From NCBI GenBank assembly GCA_963705545.1, contig CAVPJX010000001.1:558001-622000 (forward strand): a DNA stretch of 64,000 bases. Reading direction: 5' to 3'. The translations under genes were made by a program, and so were the position numbers. The stretch comes from DATBLY01 sp963705545 (GTDB lineage Bacteria; Actinomycetota; UBA4738; HRBIN12). Below are positions 43,275 to 51,804 of the stretch, one piece after another (position 1 is the first letter of the stretch; the number at the start of each line of letters is the position of its first letter). The notes beneath the pieces were generated by a model. That model did no database searches. It was not told the origin of the DNA and was given only the letters and a program-made list of their open reading frames with translations.

Positions 43275-46200
43275 GTGACGCTCGAGGTCTTCTCCCCCGC
43301 CGTCCGCGCATGGTTCGACGGCTCCTTCCGTGAGCCCACGGCCGCCCAACTCGGGGGCTGGCCGCCGATCGCGCGTGGCGATCACACGCTGGTCCTCGCG
43401 CCGACGGGGTCCGGCAAGACGCTCGCGGCGTTCCTGTGGGCGATCGACCGGCTCGCGTCCGAGCCGCCGCCCAGCCAGGCCGAGCGCACGCGCGTCCTCT
43501 ACCTCTCACCGCTGCGGGCGCTCGCCGTCGACGTCGAGAGGAACCTGCGGGCGCCGCTCGGCGGGATCCAGCTCGCCGGCGAGCGGCTCGGCGCGCCGCT
43601 CGCCCACGTGCCGGTCGTCGGGGTCCGCACCGGCGACACCCCCGCGACGGAGCGTCGGCGGCTGGTGAAGGCGCCCCCCGACATCCTCATCACGACGCCG
43701 GAGTCCCTGTACCTGATGCTCACGTCGTCGGCGCGGGAGACGCTGCGCGGGGTCCGGTCGGTGATCGTCGACGAGATCCACTCGCTCGCGGCGACCAAGC
43801 GGGGCGCCCACCTCGCGCTCTCGCTCGAGCGGCTGGAGACGCTCACCGAGCGCCCGCCGCAGCGGATCGGCCTGTCGGCCACCCAACGGCCGCTCGAAGA
43901 GATCGCCCGGTTCCTGGGCGGTCGCACGGCCGACGGACCGCGGCCCGTGACGATCGTCGACGCCGGCCACCGCAAGCCGATGGAGATCGAGATCGTCGTC
44001 CCGGTCGAGGACCTGGCCGAGCTCGGACGGCCGGTCGAGACATCGCTCGCCGAGGACGGCGGTGTGCGCGGGCCCGAGCATGCCTCGATCTGGCCGTCGA
44101 TCCACCCGAGGCTGCTCGAGCTGATCCGCGCCCATCGATCGACGATCGTGTTCACCAACGCCCGGCGCCTCGCCGAGCGCCTCGCCTCCCACCTCAACGA
44201 GCTCGCGGGCGAAGACCTCGTCAGGGCCCACCACGGGTCGCTCGCGCGGGAACAGCGGCTGGAGGTCGAGGACTCGCTGAAGGCCGGCCGGCTGAAGGCG
44301 ATCGTCGCCACCAGCTCGCTCGAGCTGGGGATCGACATGGGGGCCGTCGACCTCGTGATCCAGGTCGAGTCCCCCGGATCCGTGGCGAGCGGGCTGCAGC
44401 GGATCGGCCGGGCCGGGCACCGCGTCGGCGAACCGTCGAAGGGCAAGATCTTCCCGAAGTTCCGCGGCGACCTCCTGGAGGCAGCCGTCGTCACCGAGCG
44501 GATGCTCGGCGGGCTGATCGAGGAGACGCGCTACCCGCGCAACCCGCTCGACGTCCTGGCGCAGCAGATCGTGGCGATGTGCGCCGTGCAGGAGTGGTCC
44601 GTGCCCGAGCTGCGCGCGGTCGTGCGACGCGCCGCGAACTTCGAGGACCTGTCCGACGAGGTCTTCCTCGCCGTGCTCGACCTGCTGGCCGGCCGGTACC
44701 CGAGCGACGGGTTCGCGGAGCTCCGGCCGAGGATCGTGTGGGACCGGGCCACCGACATGGTGCGCGCCCGGGACGGCGCGGGCAGCCTCGCGATCACGAA
44801 CGGCGGCACGATCCCCGACCGCGGCCTGTTCGGCGTCTTCCTGCCCGACGGCACCCGGGTGGGCGAGCTGGACGAGGAGATGGTCTACGAGAGCCGCCCG
44901 GGCGAGGTGTTCCTGCTCGGCGCCTCGGCCTGGCGCATCCAGGAGATCACCCGCGACCGGGTCGTGGTGACCCCGGCACCCGGGGAGGTCGGCAAGATGC
45001 CCTTCTGGCACGGCGACAAGCCCGGGCGGCCGCTCGAGCTGGGGCGGGCGCTGGGCGCGTTCACGCGCGAGCTCGGCGAGACGGAGCACGACGCGGCCGT
45101 CGAACGGCTCCGGCGCGACGTCGGCCTCGACGCGCTCGCGGCCGAGAACCTCGTCACCTACCTCGACGACCAGCGAGCGGCGGCCGGGGTCGTCCCGGAC
45201 GACCGGACGGTCGTCGTCGAGCGGTTCCGCGACGAGGTCGGCGACTGGCGGGTCTGCCTCCTTTCTCCGTTCGGCTCGCGCGTGCACGCGCCGTGGGCGC
45301 TCGCGATCGAGGCGCGGCTCGCCGACCGGGTCGGATCCGGCGGCCAGGTCCTGTGGAGCGACGACGGGATCGTGATCCGACTGCCCGAGGCCGAGGATCG
45401 GATCCCCGTCGAGGACCTCCTCTTCGAGCCCGGCGACGTCGAGGACGAGGTCGTCCGGGCGCTGCCGGGAACGGCGCTGTTCGCGAGCGTCTTCCGCGAG
45501 GCGGCCGCGCGCGCCCTGCTCCTTCCGCGACGCCGGCCGGGGCAACGCACACCGCTCTGGCAACAACGGCAGCGGGCGGCGGATCTGCTGGCCGAGGCCG
45601 CGAAGCACCCGACCTTCCCGATCCTGCTCGAGGCGACGCGCGAATGCCTGCGCGACGTGTTCGACGTGCCGGCGCTCCGGGAGGTGATGGGCGACCTGCG
45701 GGCGCGCCGGACGAAGCTCGTCACGGTCGAGACCGAGCACGCCTCGCCGTTCGCGCAGTCGCTTCTCTTCCGCTGGATCGCGGTCTACATGTACGAGGGC
45801 GACGCGCCGCTCGCGGAGCGGCGGGCGGCGGCCCTCGCCCTGGACCGCGACCTGCTGCGGGAGCTGCTGGGCGCGGAGGAGCTCCGCGAGCTGCTCGATC
45901 CTCGCGCGCTCGACGACGTGGAGCTCGAGCTGCAGCGCCTGGCCCCCGGCCGGGGGGCGCGCGGCGCGGACGGCGTGCACGACCTGCTGCGGTCGCTCGG
46001 GCCGCTCTCCGAGGAGGAGGTCCGCCCGCGGATGGCGGAGCCGTCCGCGGCCGCTGCCGCCATCGACCGGGTGCTCGAGGAGGGGCGAGCGATCCGCGTG
46101 CGGATCGCCGGCGAGGACCGCGTCGCGGCCGTCGAGGACGCGGCCCGCCTGCGCGACGCGCTCGGCGTCTCGCTCCCGCTCGGGATCCCCGCCGCGTTCG

Positions 46201-47726
46201 CCGAGCCCGTCGCCGCTCCCCTGCGGGACCTGGTGGCCCGCTACGCACGGACCCACGGGCCGTTCCTGGCCGACGAGGTGTCCGCGCGCCTGGGCGTCGG
46301 CGCCGAGCGGATCCGCCCCGAGCTGGCCGGTCTGGAGGCCGAGGGGCGGATCGCCCACGGCGAGTTCCGCCCCGGGGGCGTGGAGCGCGAGTGGTGCGAC
46401 GCCGAGGTGCTGCGCCGGCTGCGGCAGCGGTCGCTCGCCGCGCTCCGTCGCGAGATCGAGCCGGTGGACGCGGCCGCGCTCGGCCGGTTCCTGCCCGCGT
46501 GGCAGGGCGCCGATCGGCCGAGCGGCGCGGCCGACGCCCTCGCGGAGGCGATCGGACGTCTGCAGGGCGCGGCGATCCCGGCCTCGATCCTGGAGACGGA
46601 CGTCCTGCCCGCCCGCGTCCGCGCGTACCGCCCCGCGGACCTCGACGCGCTCTGCGCGAGCGGCGAGCTCGTGTGGGTCGGCGCGGGGGGGCTCGGCGCC
46701 CACGACGGCCGCGTCACGCTCAGCTTCCGGGACCGGGTGCGGCTGCTCGCCCCGCCGCGCGCCGAGGAGCCGCCGACCGGGGGCGTCCACGACGCGATCC
46801 GGGACCACCTGACCTCGCGGGGTGCATCCTTCTGGCCCGAGATCGTGCAGGCCTCGGGCCTCGCGGACGAGCGGACGCTCCTGCGAGCGCTCTGGGACCT
46901 CGTCTGGGCCGGCGAGGTCACGAACGACACCCTCACGCCCCTGCGCGCGTTCGTGGGTCGTGGGCGGTCCCGCCCGCCGCGTGCGGGCGCGCGGCCACGA
47001 CCGGGGGCGCTCCGGCGGGCGGGACCGCCCGCGGGCGCCGGTCGCTGGTCGCTGGTCGCGTCGCTCCTCGAGCCGGCCGCCTCACCCACCGAGATCGCGC
47101 ATGCGCGCGCCACGCAGCTCCTCGACCGGTTCGGCGTCGTGACGCGTGAGACCGTGCTCGCCGAAGGCGTCCCCGGAGGCTTCGCCGGCGTGTACGGCGT
47201 GCTCCGGGCGATGGAGGCCTCGGGCGCCGTCCGTCGCGGCTATTTCGTCGCCGGCCTGGGTGCCGCGCAGTTCGCCCACCCAGGGGCCGTGGACCGGCTC
47301 CGCGCGATGCGTGAGTCGAGGCCGGACGACCGGGAGCCGTCCCAGGGTGCCGCCGACGGGCGGGCGGAGCCCGGCGCCCACACCGCGATCGCGCTGGCGG
47401 CCCCCGACCCCGCCCAGCCGTACGGGGCGACCCTCCCGTGGCCCGACGGCCCCGGCCGGCCATCCCGGTCGGCGGGGGCGATGACCGTGCTCGTGGACGG
47501 GGCGCTCGCCGCGTTCCTCGAGCGCGGCGCCCGGCGCCTGCTGACGTTCGGGGTTCCCCCGGAGGCCTGGGCCGAGGCGCTGGTGGCGCTCGTGAAGGAC
47601 GGGCGTCTGCGTCGGATCGAGCTGACGTCGATCGACGGCGTCCCGGCGGGCGAGGCCGTCGTCGCGGAGGCCCTGCGCGCCGCGGGGTTCGCCGACGGCT
47701 ACCGCGGGCTCGCGGTCCGAGCCTGA
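43275..47726 (+). CDS. lhr: Lhr-family ATP-dependent helicase
   Basis: 1483 residues, the full length of the long actinobacterial Lhr. Motif I is APTGSGKT (42-49), Ib TTPESLYLML, motif II DEIH (166-169), motif III SAT (201-203), and motif VI QRIGRAGHR in the second RecA domain, followed by the DEAD/H-associated winged-helix domain and the long Lhr C-terminal region. Lhr unwinds 3'-5' on DNA-RNA hybrids and DNA and is induced after DNA damage in mycobacteria. The GTG start at 43275 was taken because the first residues (TLEVFSPAVRAWFDGSFREP) match the family. It is divergent from the bactofilin-like gene across 62 bases. Confidence 0.96.
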   Translation: MTLEVFSPAVRAWFDGSFREPTAAQLGGWPPIARGDHTLVLAPTGSGKTLAAFLWAIDRLASEPPPSQAERTRVLYLSPLRALAVDVERNLRAPLGGIQLAGERLGAPLAHVPVVGVRTGDTPATERRRLVKAPPDILITTPESLYLMLTSSARETLRGVRSVIVDEIHSLAATKRGAHLALSLERLETLTERPPQRIGLSATQRPLEEIARFLGGRTADGPRPVTIVDAGHRKPMEIEIVVPVEDLAELGRPVETSLAEDGGVRGPEHASIWPSIHPRLLELIRAHRSTIVFTNARRLAERLASHLNELAGEDLVRAHHGSLAREQRLEVEDSLKAGRLKAIVATSSLELGIDMGAVDLVIQVESPGSVASGLQRIGRAGHRVGEPSKGKIFPKFRGDLLEAAVVTERMLGGLIEETRYPRNPLDVLAQQIVAMCAVQEWSVPELRAVVRRAANFEDLSDEVFLAVLDLLAGRYPSDGFAELRPRIVWDRATDMVRARDGAGSLAITNGGTIPDRGLFGVFLPDGTRVGELDEEMVYESRPGEVFLLGASAWRIQEITRDRVVVTPAPGEVGKMPFWHGDKPGRPLELGRALGAFTRELGETEHDAAVERLRRDVGLDALAAENLVTYLDDQRAAAGVVPDDRTVVVERFRDEVGDWRVCLLSPFGSRVHAPWALAIEARLADRVGSGGQVLWSDDGIVIRLPEAEDRIPVEDLLFEPGDVEDEVVRALPGTALFASVFREAAARALLLPRRRPGQRTPLWQQRQRAADLLAEAAKHPTFPILLEATRECLRDVFDVPALREVMGDLRARRTKLVTVETEHASPFAQSLLFRWIAVYMYEGDAPLAERRAAALALDRDLLRELLGAEELRELLDPRALDDVELELQRLAPGRGARGADGVHDLLRSLGPLSEEEVRPRMAEPSAAAAAIDRVLEEGRAIRVRIAGEDRVAAVEDAARLRDALGVSLPLGIPAAFAEPVAAPLRDLVARYARTHGPFLADEVSARLGVGAERIRPELAGLEAEGRIAHGEFRPGGVEREWCDAEVLRRLRQRSLAALRREIEPVDAAALGRFLPAWQGADRPSGAADALAEAIGRLQGAAIPASILETDVLPARVRAYRPADLDALCASGELVWVGAGGLGAHDGRVTLSFRDRVRLLAPPRAEEPPTGGVHDAIRDHLTSRGASFWPEIVQASGLADERTLLRALWDLVWAGEVTNDTLTPLRAFVGRGRSRPPRAGARPRPGALRRAGPPAGAGRWSLVASLLEPAASPTEIAHARATQLLDRFGVVTRETVLAEGVPGGFAGVYGVLRAMEASGAVRRGYFVAGLGAAQFAHPGAVDRLRAMRESRPDDREPSQGAADGRAEPGAHTAIALAAPDPAQPYGATLPWPDGPGRPSRSAGAMTVLVDGALAAFLERGARRLLTFGVPPEAWAEALVALVKDGRLRRIELTSIDGVPAGEAVVAEALRAAGFADGYRGLAVRA

Positions 47727-47884
47727 CGTGCCCGAGGGCGACTCGATCCACCGAAGGGCGGCGAGGCTCCGTGCGGCACCGCGATCCCCGCGCGGCGTCG
47801 GGGCGACCGAGCGCGGGCGACGTGGTGGTGCCCGACCTGCCAGACTGCGCCTGGGGAAGGCCGGTCCGCCCCGGGGGAGGCGCG

Positions 47885-49453
47885 GTGGAGCTGAGCGCGG
47901 CGGGTGAGCGATGGGCACTGGCGACGCCGCACGCGCTCGCGACCGAGGCGGGAGCCGTGGCCTTCGAGCGCGGCGGGAACGCCATCGATGCCGCCCTGGC
48001 CGCCGGCGTCACGCTCGCCGTCGTGTACCCGCACATGTGCGGGGTCGGCGGCGACCTCTTCGCGCTGATCCAGCGGCCCGACGGTCAGACGGTGGCGCTG
48101 AACGCGAGCGGCCGAGCCCCGGCGGGGCTCGCCGTGGATGCCGTCCGCGCGCGTCACGCTCGGATGCCGTCGCGAGGTCCCGATGTCATCACCGTCCCGG
48201 GCGCCGTGAGCGGGTGGGACCTGCTGCATCGCGAGGGAGGGCTGCTCCCGTGGGCGGACGCGTTCACGCCCGCGATCGCCTACGCGCACGGCGGCGTCGC
48301 CGTCTCCCGGTCGCTCGCGGGCACGCTCGACGAGCTGTCGACCGAGGTCGGCGACGACCCGGGCCTGGCCGAGACCTACCGCCCGGGTGGGCGTCGGCTC
48401 GCGCTGGGCGACCCCTTCGTCCAGCCGGCCCTCGGGGCGAGCCTGCAGACGATCGCCGCGTACGGACCGTCCGCGCTGTACGGCGGTGACCTGGGCCGCC
48501 GGCTGACGGACGGCCTCCGACCGTCGGGCTCCGCCCTCGACCTGGCCGATCTGGAGGCGCACCGCGCCGACATCGTCCCGCCGCTCGTCGGTCGGTTCGG
48601 CGGGCTCGACGTGCGGGTCGTGCCGCCGAACTCCCAGGGGTTCGTGCTCCTGCAGATCCTCGCCCTGGTGGAGCGCCTGGGCATCGACCCGGATCCCGCG
48701 GGCGCCGACGCCGGGACCCTCGCCCTGATCGCCTCGGCCGCGTCCCGGGATCGGGACCGGCACCTCGCCGATGCGGACGCGATGCCCGTGCACCCCTCCA
48801 CGCTCCTCGACGACGGGCACCTGGCGGCGCTCGCGGACGAGGTCCGGGAACGCGACCCGGCGACACCCGCCCCCATGCCCGGGAACACGATCGCCCTCGT
48901 GGCGGCGGACGCGCAGGGCTGGGCGGTCTCCCTGATCCAGAGCCTCGCCGCGGGGTTCGGATCGGGGATCTGCGAGCCGACGACCGGCATCGTCCTGCAG
49001 AACCGAGGCGCCGGGTTCACGCTCGACCCCGCCCACCCGAACGTCCTCGCCCCCGGGAAGCGCCCCGCACACACCCTGATGCCGGTCCTCGTGCATCGCG
49101 GCGACCGGCTGGCCGCCGCCGCCGGAACGATGGGCGGCTACGCCCAGCCGCAGATCAACGCCGAGAACCTGCTGCGGGCGTTCGCCGGCCACCGGTCCGC
49201 GGCCGAGGTCCTGGGGGCGCCCCGATGGCTCGTGGGCGGCATGGACGTCGAACCCGATCCCCCGTTCGTCCTCGCGGAGCGAGGCCTCCCCGAGGCGACG
49301 ACGGCGGCGATCGCGCGGGCCGGGTACCGGCTCGAGCTTGTCGAGGCGCCCAGCGAAGAGGTCGGCCAAGCCCACCTGATCCTCACCCTCCCGGACGGAT
49401 CGTTCGACGTGGCGAGCGACCCGCGCGCCGACGGCGGCGCGATGGCATCCTGA
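47885..49453 (+). CDS. ggt: Gamma-glutamyltransferase family protein
   Basis: From the GTG at 47885 (GGGGGAGG upstream) the 522-residue protein shows the Ntn-hydrolase GGT pattern: ATPHALATEAGAVAFERGGNAIDAA, here split, then MCGVGGDLFALIQ, NASGRAPAG and VPGAVSGWDLLH. The autoprocessing nucleophile is probably the Thr of MPGNTIALVAAD. Downstream are GFGSGICEPTTGIVLQNRG and GTMGGYAQPQIN. No signal peptide is seen, so it may be cytoplasmic, unlike periplasmic GGT. These enzymes transfer or hydrolyse gamma-glutamyl groups (glutathione or mycothiol-type thiols, cephalosporins). The kinase gene begins six bases later. Confidence 0.92.
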   Translation: MELSAAGERWALATPHALATEAGAVAFERGGNAIDAALAAGVTLAVVYPHMCGVGGDLFALIQRPDGQTVALNASGRAPAGLAVDAVRARHARMPSRGPDVITVPGAVSGWDLLHREGGLLPWADAFTPAIAYAHGGVAVSRSLAGTLDELSTEVGDDPGLAETYRPGGRRLALGDPFVQPALGASLQTIAAYGPSALYGGDLGRRLTDGLRPSGSALDLADLEAHRADIVPPLVGRFGGLDVRVVPPNSQGFVLLQILALVERLGIDPDPAGADAGTLALIASAASRDRDRHLADADAMPVHPSTLLDDGHLAALADEVRERDPATPAPMPGNTIALVAADAQGWAVSLIQSLAAGFGSGICEPTTGIVLQNRGAGFTLDPAHPNVLAPGKRPAHTLMPVLVHRGDRLAAAAGTMGGYAQPQINAENLLRAFAGHRSAAEVLGAPRWLVGGMDVEPDPPFVLAERGLPEATTAAIARAGYRLELVEAPSEEVGQAHLILTLPDGSFDVASDPRADGGAMAS

Positions 49454-49458
49454 TCACG

Positions 49459-51804
49459 ATGAGCGACGCGAGACCCCCCGACCCGGAGCGGGAGCTCCGG
49501 CGCGCCCGGAGCCTGATCTCGGACCTGGACGCCGTCGCCTGGGAGGCGGACGCCCGCACCCTCCGGTTCACGTTCGTGAGCCAAGGCGTGTCGGACCTCC
49601 TCGGATACACGCCCGCCGAGTGGCTCGCCGACCCGACCTTCTGGTCCGATCGGCTCCATCCGGAGGATCGCGAGCGGGTGACCGCCCAGTTCGTGCGCGC
49701 CGCGACCTCCGGCTGGAGCTTCGACACCGAGTACCGGTTCCTCGCCGGGGACGGCGGCTTCCGCGCCGTCCGCGACCTGGGGCACGTGGTGAAGGACGCC
49801 GACGGCCACCCGACCCTGCTCCGCGGCCTCATCGTCGACGTCACGCGGCAGCGCGCGCTCGAGGCGGAACGACGTGAGGCCGAGGATCGCTTCCGGCGGG
49901 TCGTCGAACGCCTCACGGCCGTCGTGTACATCGAGGGGGTCGAGCCGGGCGGAGCACCCGGCCCGACGCTGTACGTGAGCCCCCGGATCGAGGAGATCCT
50001 GGGCGTCCCTGCGACGCGGTGGATGGCGGAACCCTGGATCGAGCGGATCCATCCCGACGACCGTGAGCGCGTGTCGCGCGCCCGCCGGCGCGTGGCGGAG
50101 TCTGGCGACGCGCTCTCGTTGGACCTGCGCCTGATCGGACCGGACGGCCGGATCGTCCACGTGCACGACGAGGCCGTGCTCGTTCGCGACGACCGGGGCG
50201 AGCCCAGGTACCTGCAGGGGATCTTCGAGGACGTCACGAGGGCCCGGGAGAGCGAAGAGCGGGCTCGGGACTCGGAGGCGCGCTACGAGGCCCTCGTGGA
50301 CCAGCTCCCGGCGATCGTCTACGCGGAGTCGCTGGACGACGAGGACCGCGCCTACGTGAACCCGGCGGTGACGGCGCTGCTCGGGATCGACCCACGCGAG
50401 TGGATCGCGGATCCCTCCGCGACCTGGCGGGACGCGATCCACCCCGCGGACCGCGACGCCGTCCTCGCGGCCCGTGCGGCGTCGGATCGCGACGCCGTGC
50501 CCTTCGAGGCCGAGTACCGGATGCTGGCGCGCGACGGCCGGATCCGCTGGATCCACGACGGCTCCGTCGTGGTCCGCGACCCGGAGGGCCGCCCCGTGAC
50601 GCGACAGGGCGTGATCACGGACATCTCCGCGTTGAAGGACGCGCGGGCCCGGGCCGTGGACGCGGAGTCCCGGTATCGGACGCTCGTCGAGCAGATGCCG
50701 GCGATCACCTACCTCGAGGACGTGACCGGTCGGGTGCGCTACGTATCCCCCCAGACGACGACGATGCTCGGGTTCACCCCGGAGGACTGGGACGACGAGG
50801 TCGACCTCCGCGCCCGGATCGTCGATCCGTCGGACGCCGGCCTCCTGCCGGCCCCGGGCGACGCCGACGAGGTCCGCGACACGACGTATCGGGTGCGCGC
50901 GCGCGACGGTCGCGAGCTGTGGCTGCACGACGTGGCGCGGATCGTCAGCGACGAGAGGGGCGCGTCCGCGGGGCGGCAAGGGGTCCTGCTCGACGTGACC
51001 GAACGCTACGTGGCGCGCTCCCTCGCGCGCGATCTGCAGGTGGAGCGGCAGGCCGCGGAGCGGCTCCGGGCGATCGACGAGATGAAGAACACGTTCCTCC
51101 AAGCGGTCTCCCACGACCTGCGGACGCCGCTCGCGGCGATCCTCGGGCTGGCGATCACGATGGGCCGGTCCGACGTCGCCTTCGGGCCCGAGGAGACGCG
51201 CGAGCTCGCGCGCCGGATCGCGCAGAACGCCCGACGCCTGGACCGGCTCGTCACCGACCTACTGGATCTGGACCGGATCACCCGCGGCGACGTCGAGCTC
51301 GTCTTCCGCGCGACCGATGTCGGCGCCCTCGTCACCGACATCGCGACGACCACGGAGGTGCTGGAGGGGCGTGAGGTGTCGCTCGAGATCGAGCCGGTGG
51401 TGACCCCGATCGACGTCCCGAAGGTGGAGCGGATCGTCGAGAACCTCCTCGGCAACGCGGCGAAGCACACCCCTGCCCGGTCGCGCGTCTGGGTCCGGGT
51501 CAAGGCCTGGGAGGACGGCGCCCTGTTGATCGTCGAGGACGACGGCCCCGGGGTCCCGCCCGAGGATCGGGACCGGATCTTCGACGCCTTCCAACAGGCG
51601 GGATCCGAGGCATCGGCGTACGCGCCGGGGATGGGCGTGGGGCTGTCGCTCGTCGCACGCTTCGCCGAGCTGCACGACGGGGGCGCTTGGGTCGAGGAGC
51701 GGCCGGGGGGCGGGGCGTCGTTCCGCGTCTTCCTCCCGGGTCACCCCGGCGGTTACCGGACCACGACCTCCGACGGCGATCCCTCGGAGGCGAGCCAGGC
51801 GTAG
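49459..51804 (+). CDS. Sensor histidine kinase with four PAS domains
   Basis: 781 residues without a membrane helix, hence a cytoplasmic sensor. Four PAS/PAC units follow one another (about 13-135, 140-265, 272-395, 400-520), each with the WxxDRIHPDDRxRV or related strand motif. Next is HisKA with phospho-acceptor His552 in FLQAVSHDLRTPLAAIL, and HATPase_c with N-box NLLGNAAKHTP, G1 DDGPGVP and G2 GMGVGLSLV. No response regulator is adjacent, so it is an orphan kinase. Its last 52 bases overlap the convergent P-type ATPase gene, one of the longest overlaps in the window. Confidence 0.94.
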   Translation: MSDARPPDPERELRRARSLISDLDAVAWEADARTLRFTFVSQGVSDLLGYTPAEWLADPTFWSDRLHPEDRERVTAQFVRAATSGWSFDTEYRFLAGDGGFRAVRDLGHVVKDADGHPTLLRGLIVDVTRQRALEAERREAEDRFRRVVERLTAVVYIEGVEPGGAPGPTLYVSPRIEEILGVPATRWMAEPWIERIHPDDRERVSRARRRVAESGDALSLDLRLIGPDGRIVHVHDEAVLVRDDRGEPRYLQGIFEDVTRARESEERARDSEARYEALVDQLPAIVYAESLDDEDRAYVNPAVTALLGIDPREWIADPSATWRDAIHPADRDAVLAARAASDRDAVPFEAEYRMLARDGRIRWIHDGSVVVRDPEGRPVTRQGVITDISALKDARARAVDAESRYRTLVEQMPAITYLEDVTGRVRYVSPQTTTMLGFTPEDWDDEVDLRARIVDPSDAGLLPAPGDADEVRDTTYRVRARDGRELWLHDVARIVSDERGASAGRQGVLLDVTERYVARSLARDLQVERQAAERLRAIDEMKNTFLQAVSHDLRTPLAAILGLAITMGRSDVAFGPEETRELARRIAQNARRLDRLVTDLLDLDRITRGDVELVFRATDVGALVTDIATTTEVLEGREVSLEIEPVVTPIDVPKVERIVENLLGNAAKHTPARSRVWVRVKAWEDGALLIVEDDGPGVPPEDRDRIFDAFQQAGSEASAYAPGMGVGLSLVARFAELHDGGAWVEERPGGGASFRVFLPGHPGGYRTTTSDGDPSEASQA

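Noticed and set aside
40862..43339. 825-codon minus-strand frame across the surface-protein end and the bactofilin-like gene
   Set aside because: An out-of-frame shadow of the real minus-strand gene 42163-43212 and antisense of DUF11 repeats.
43506..46808. An 1100-codon open frame antisense to the Lhr helicase
   Set aside because: Arg/Pro/His-rich shadow caused by high GC; no ribosome site, no domain, and the sense strand encodes an intact helicase.
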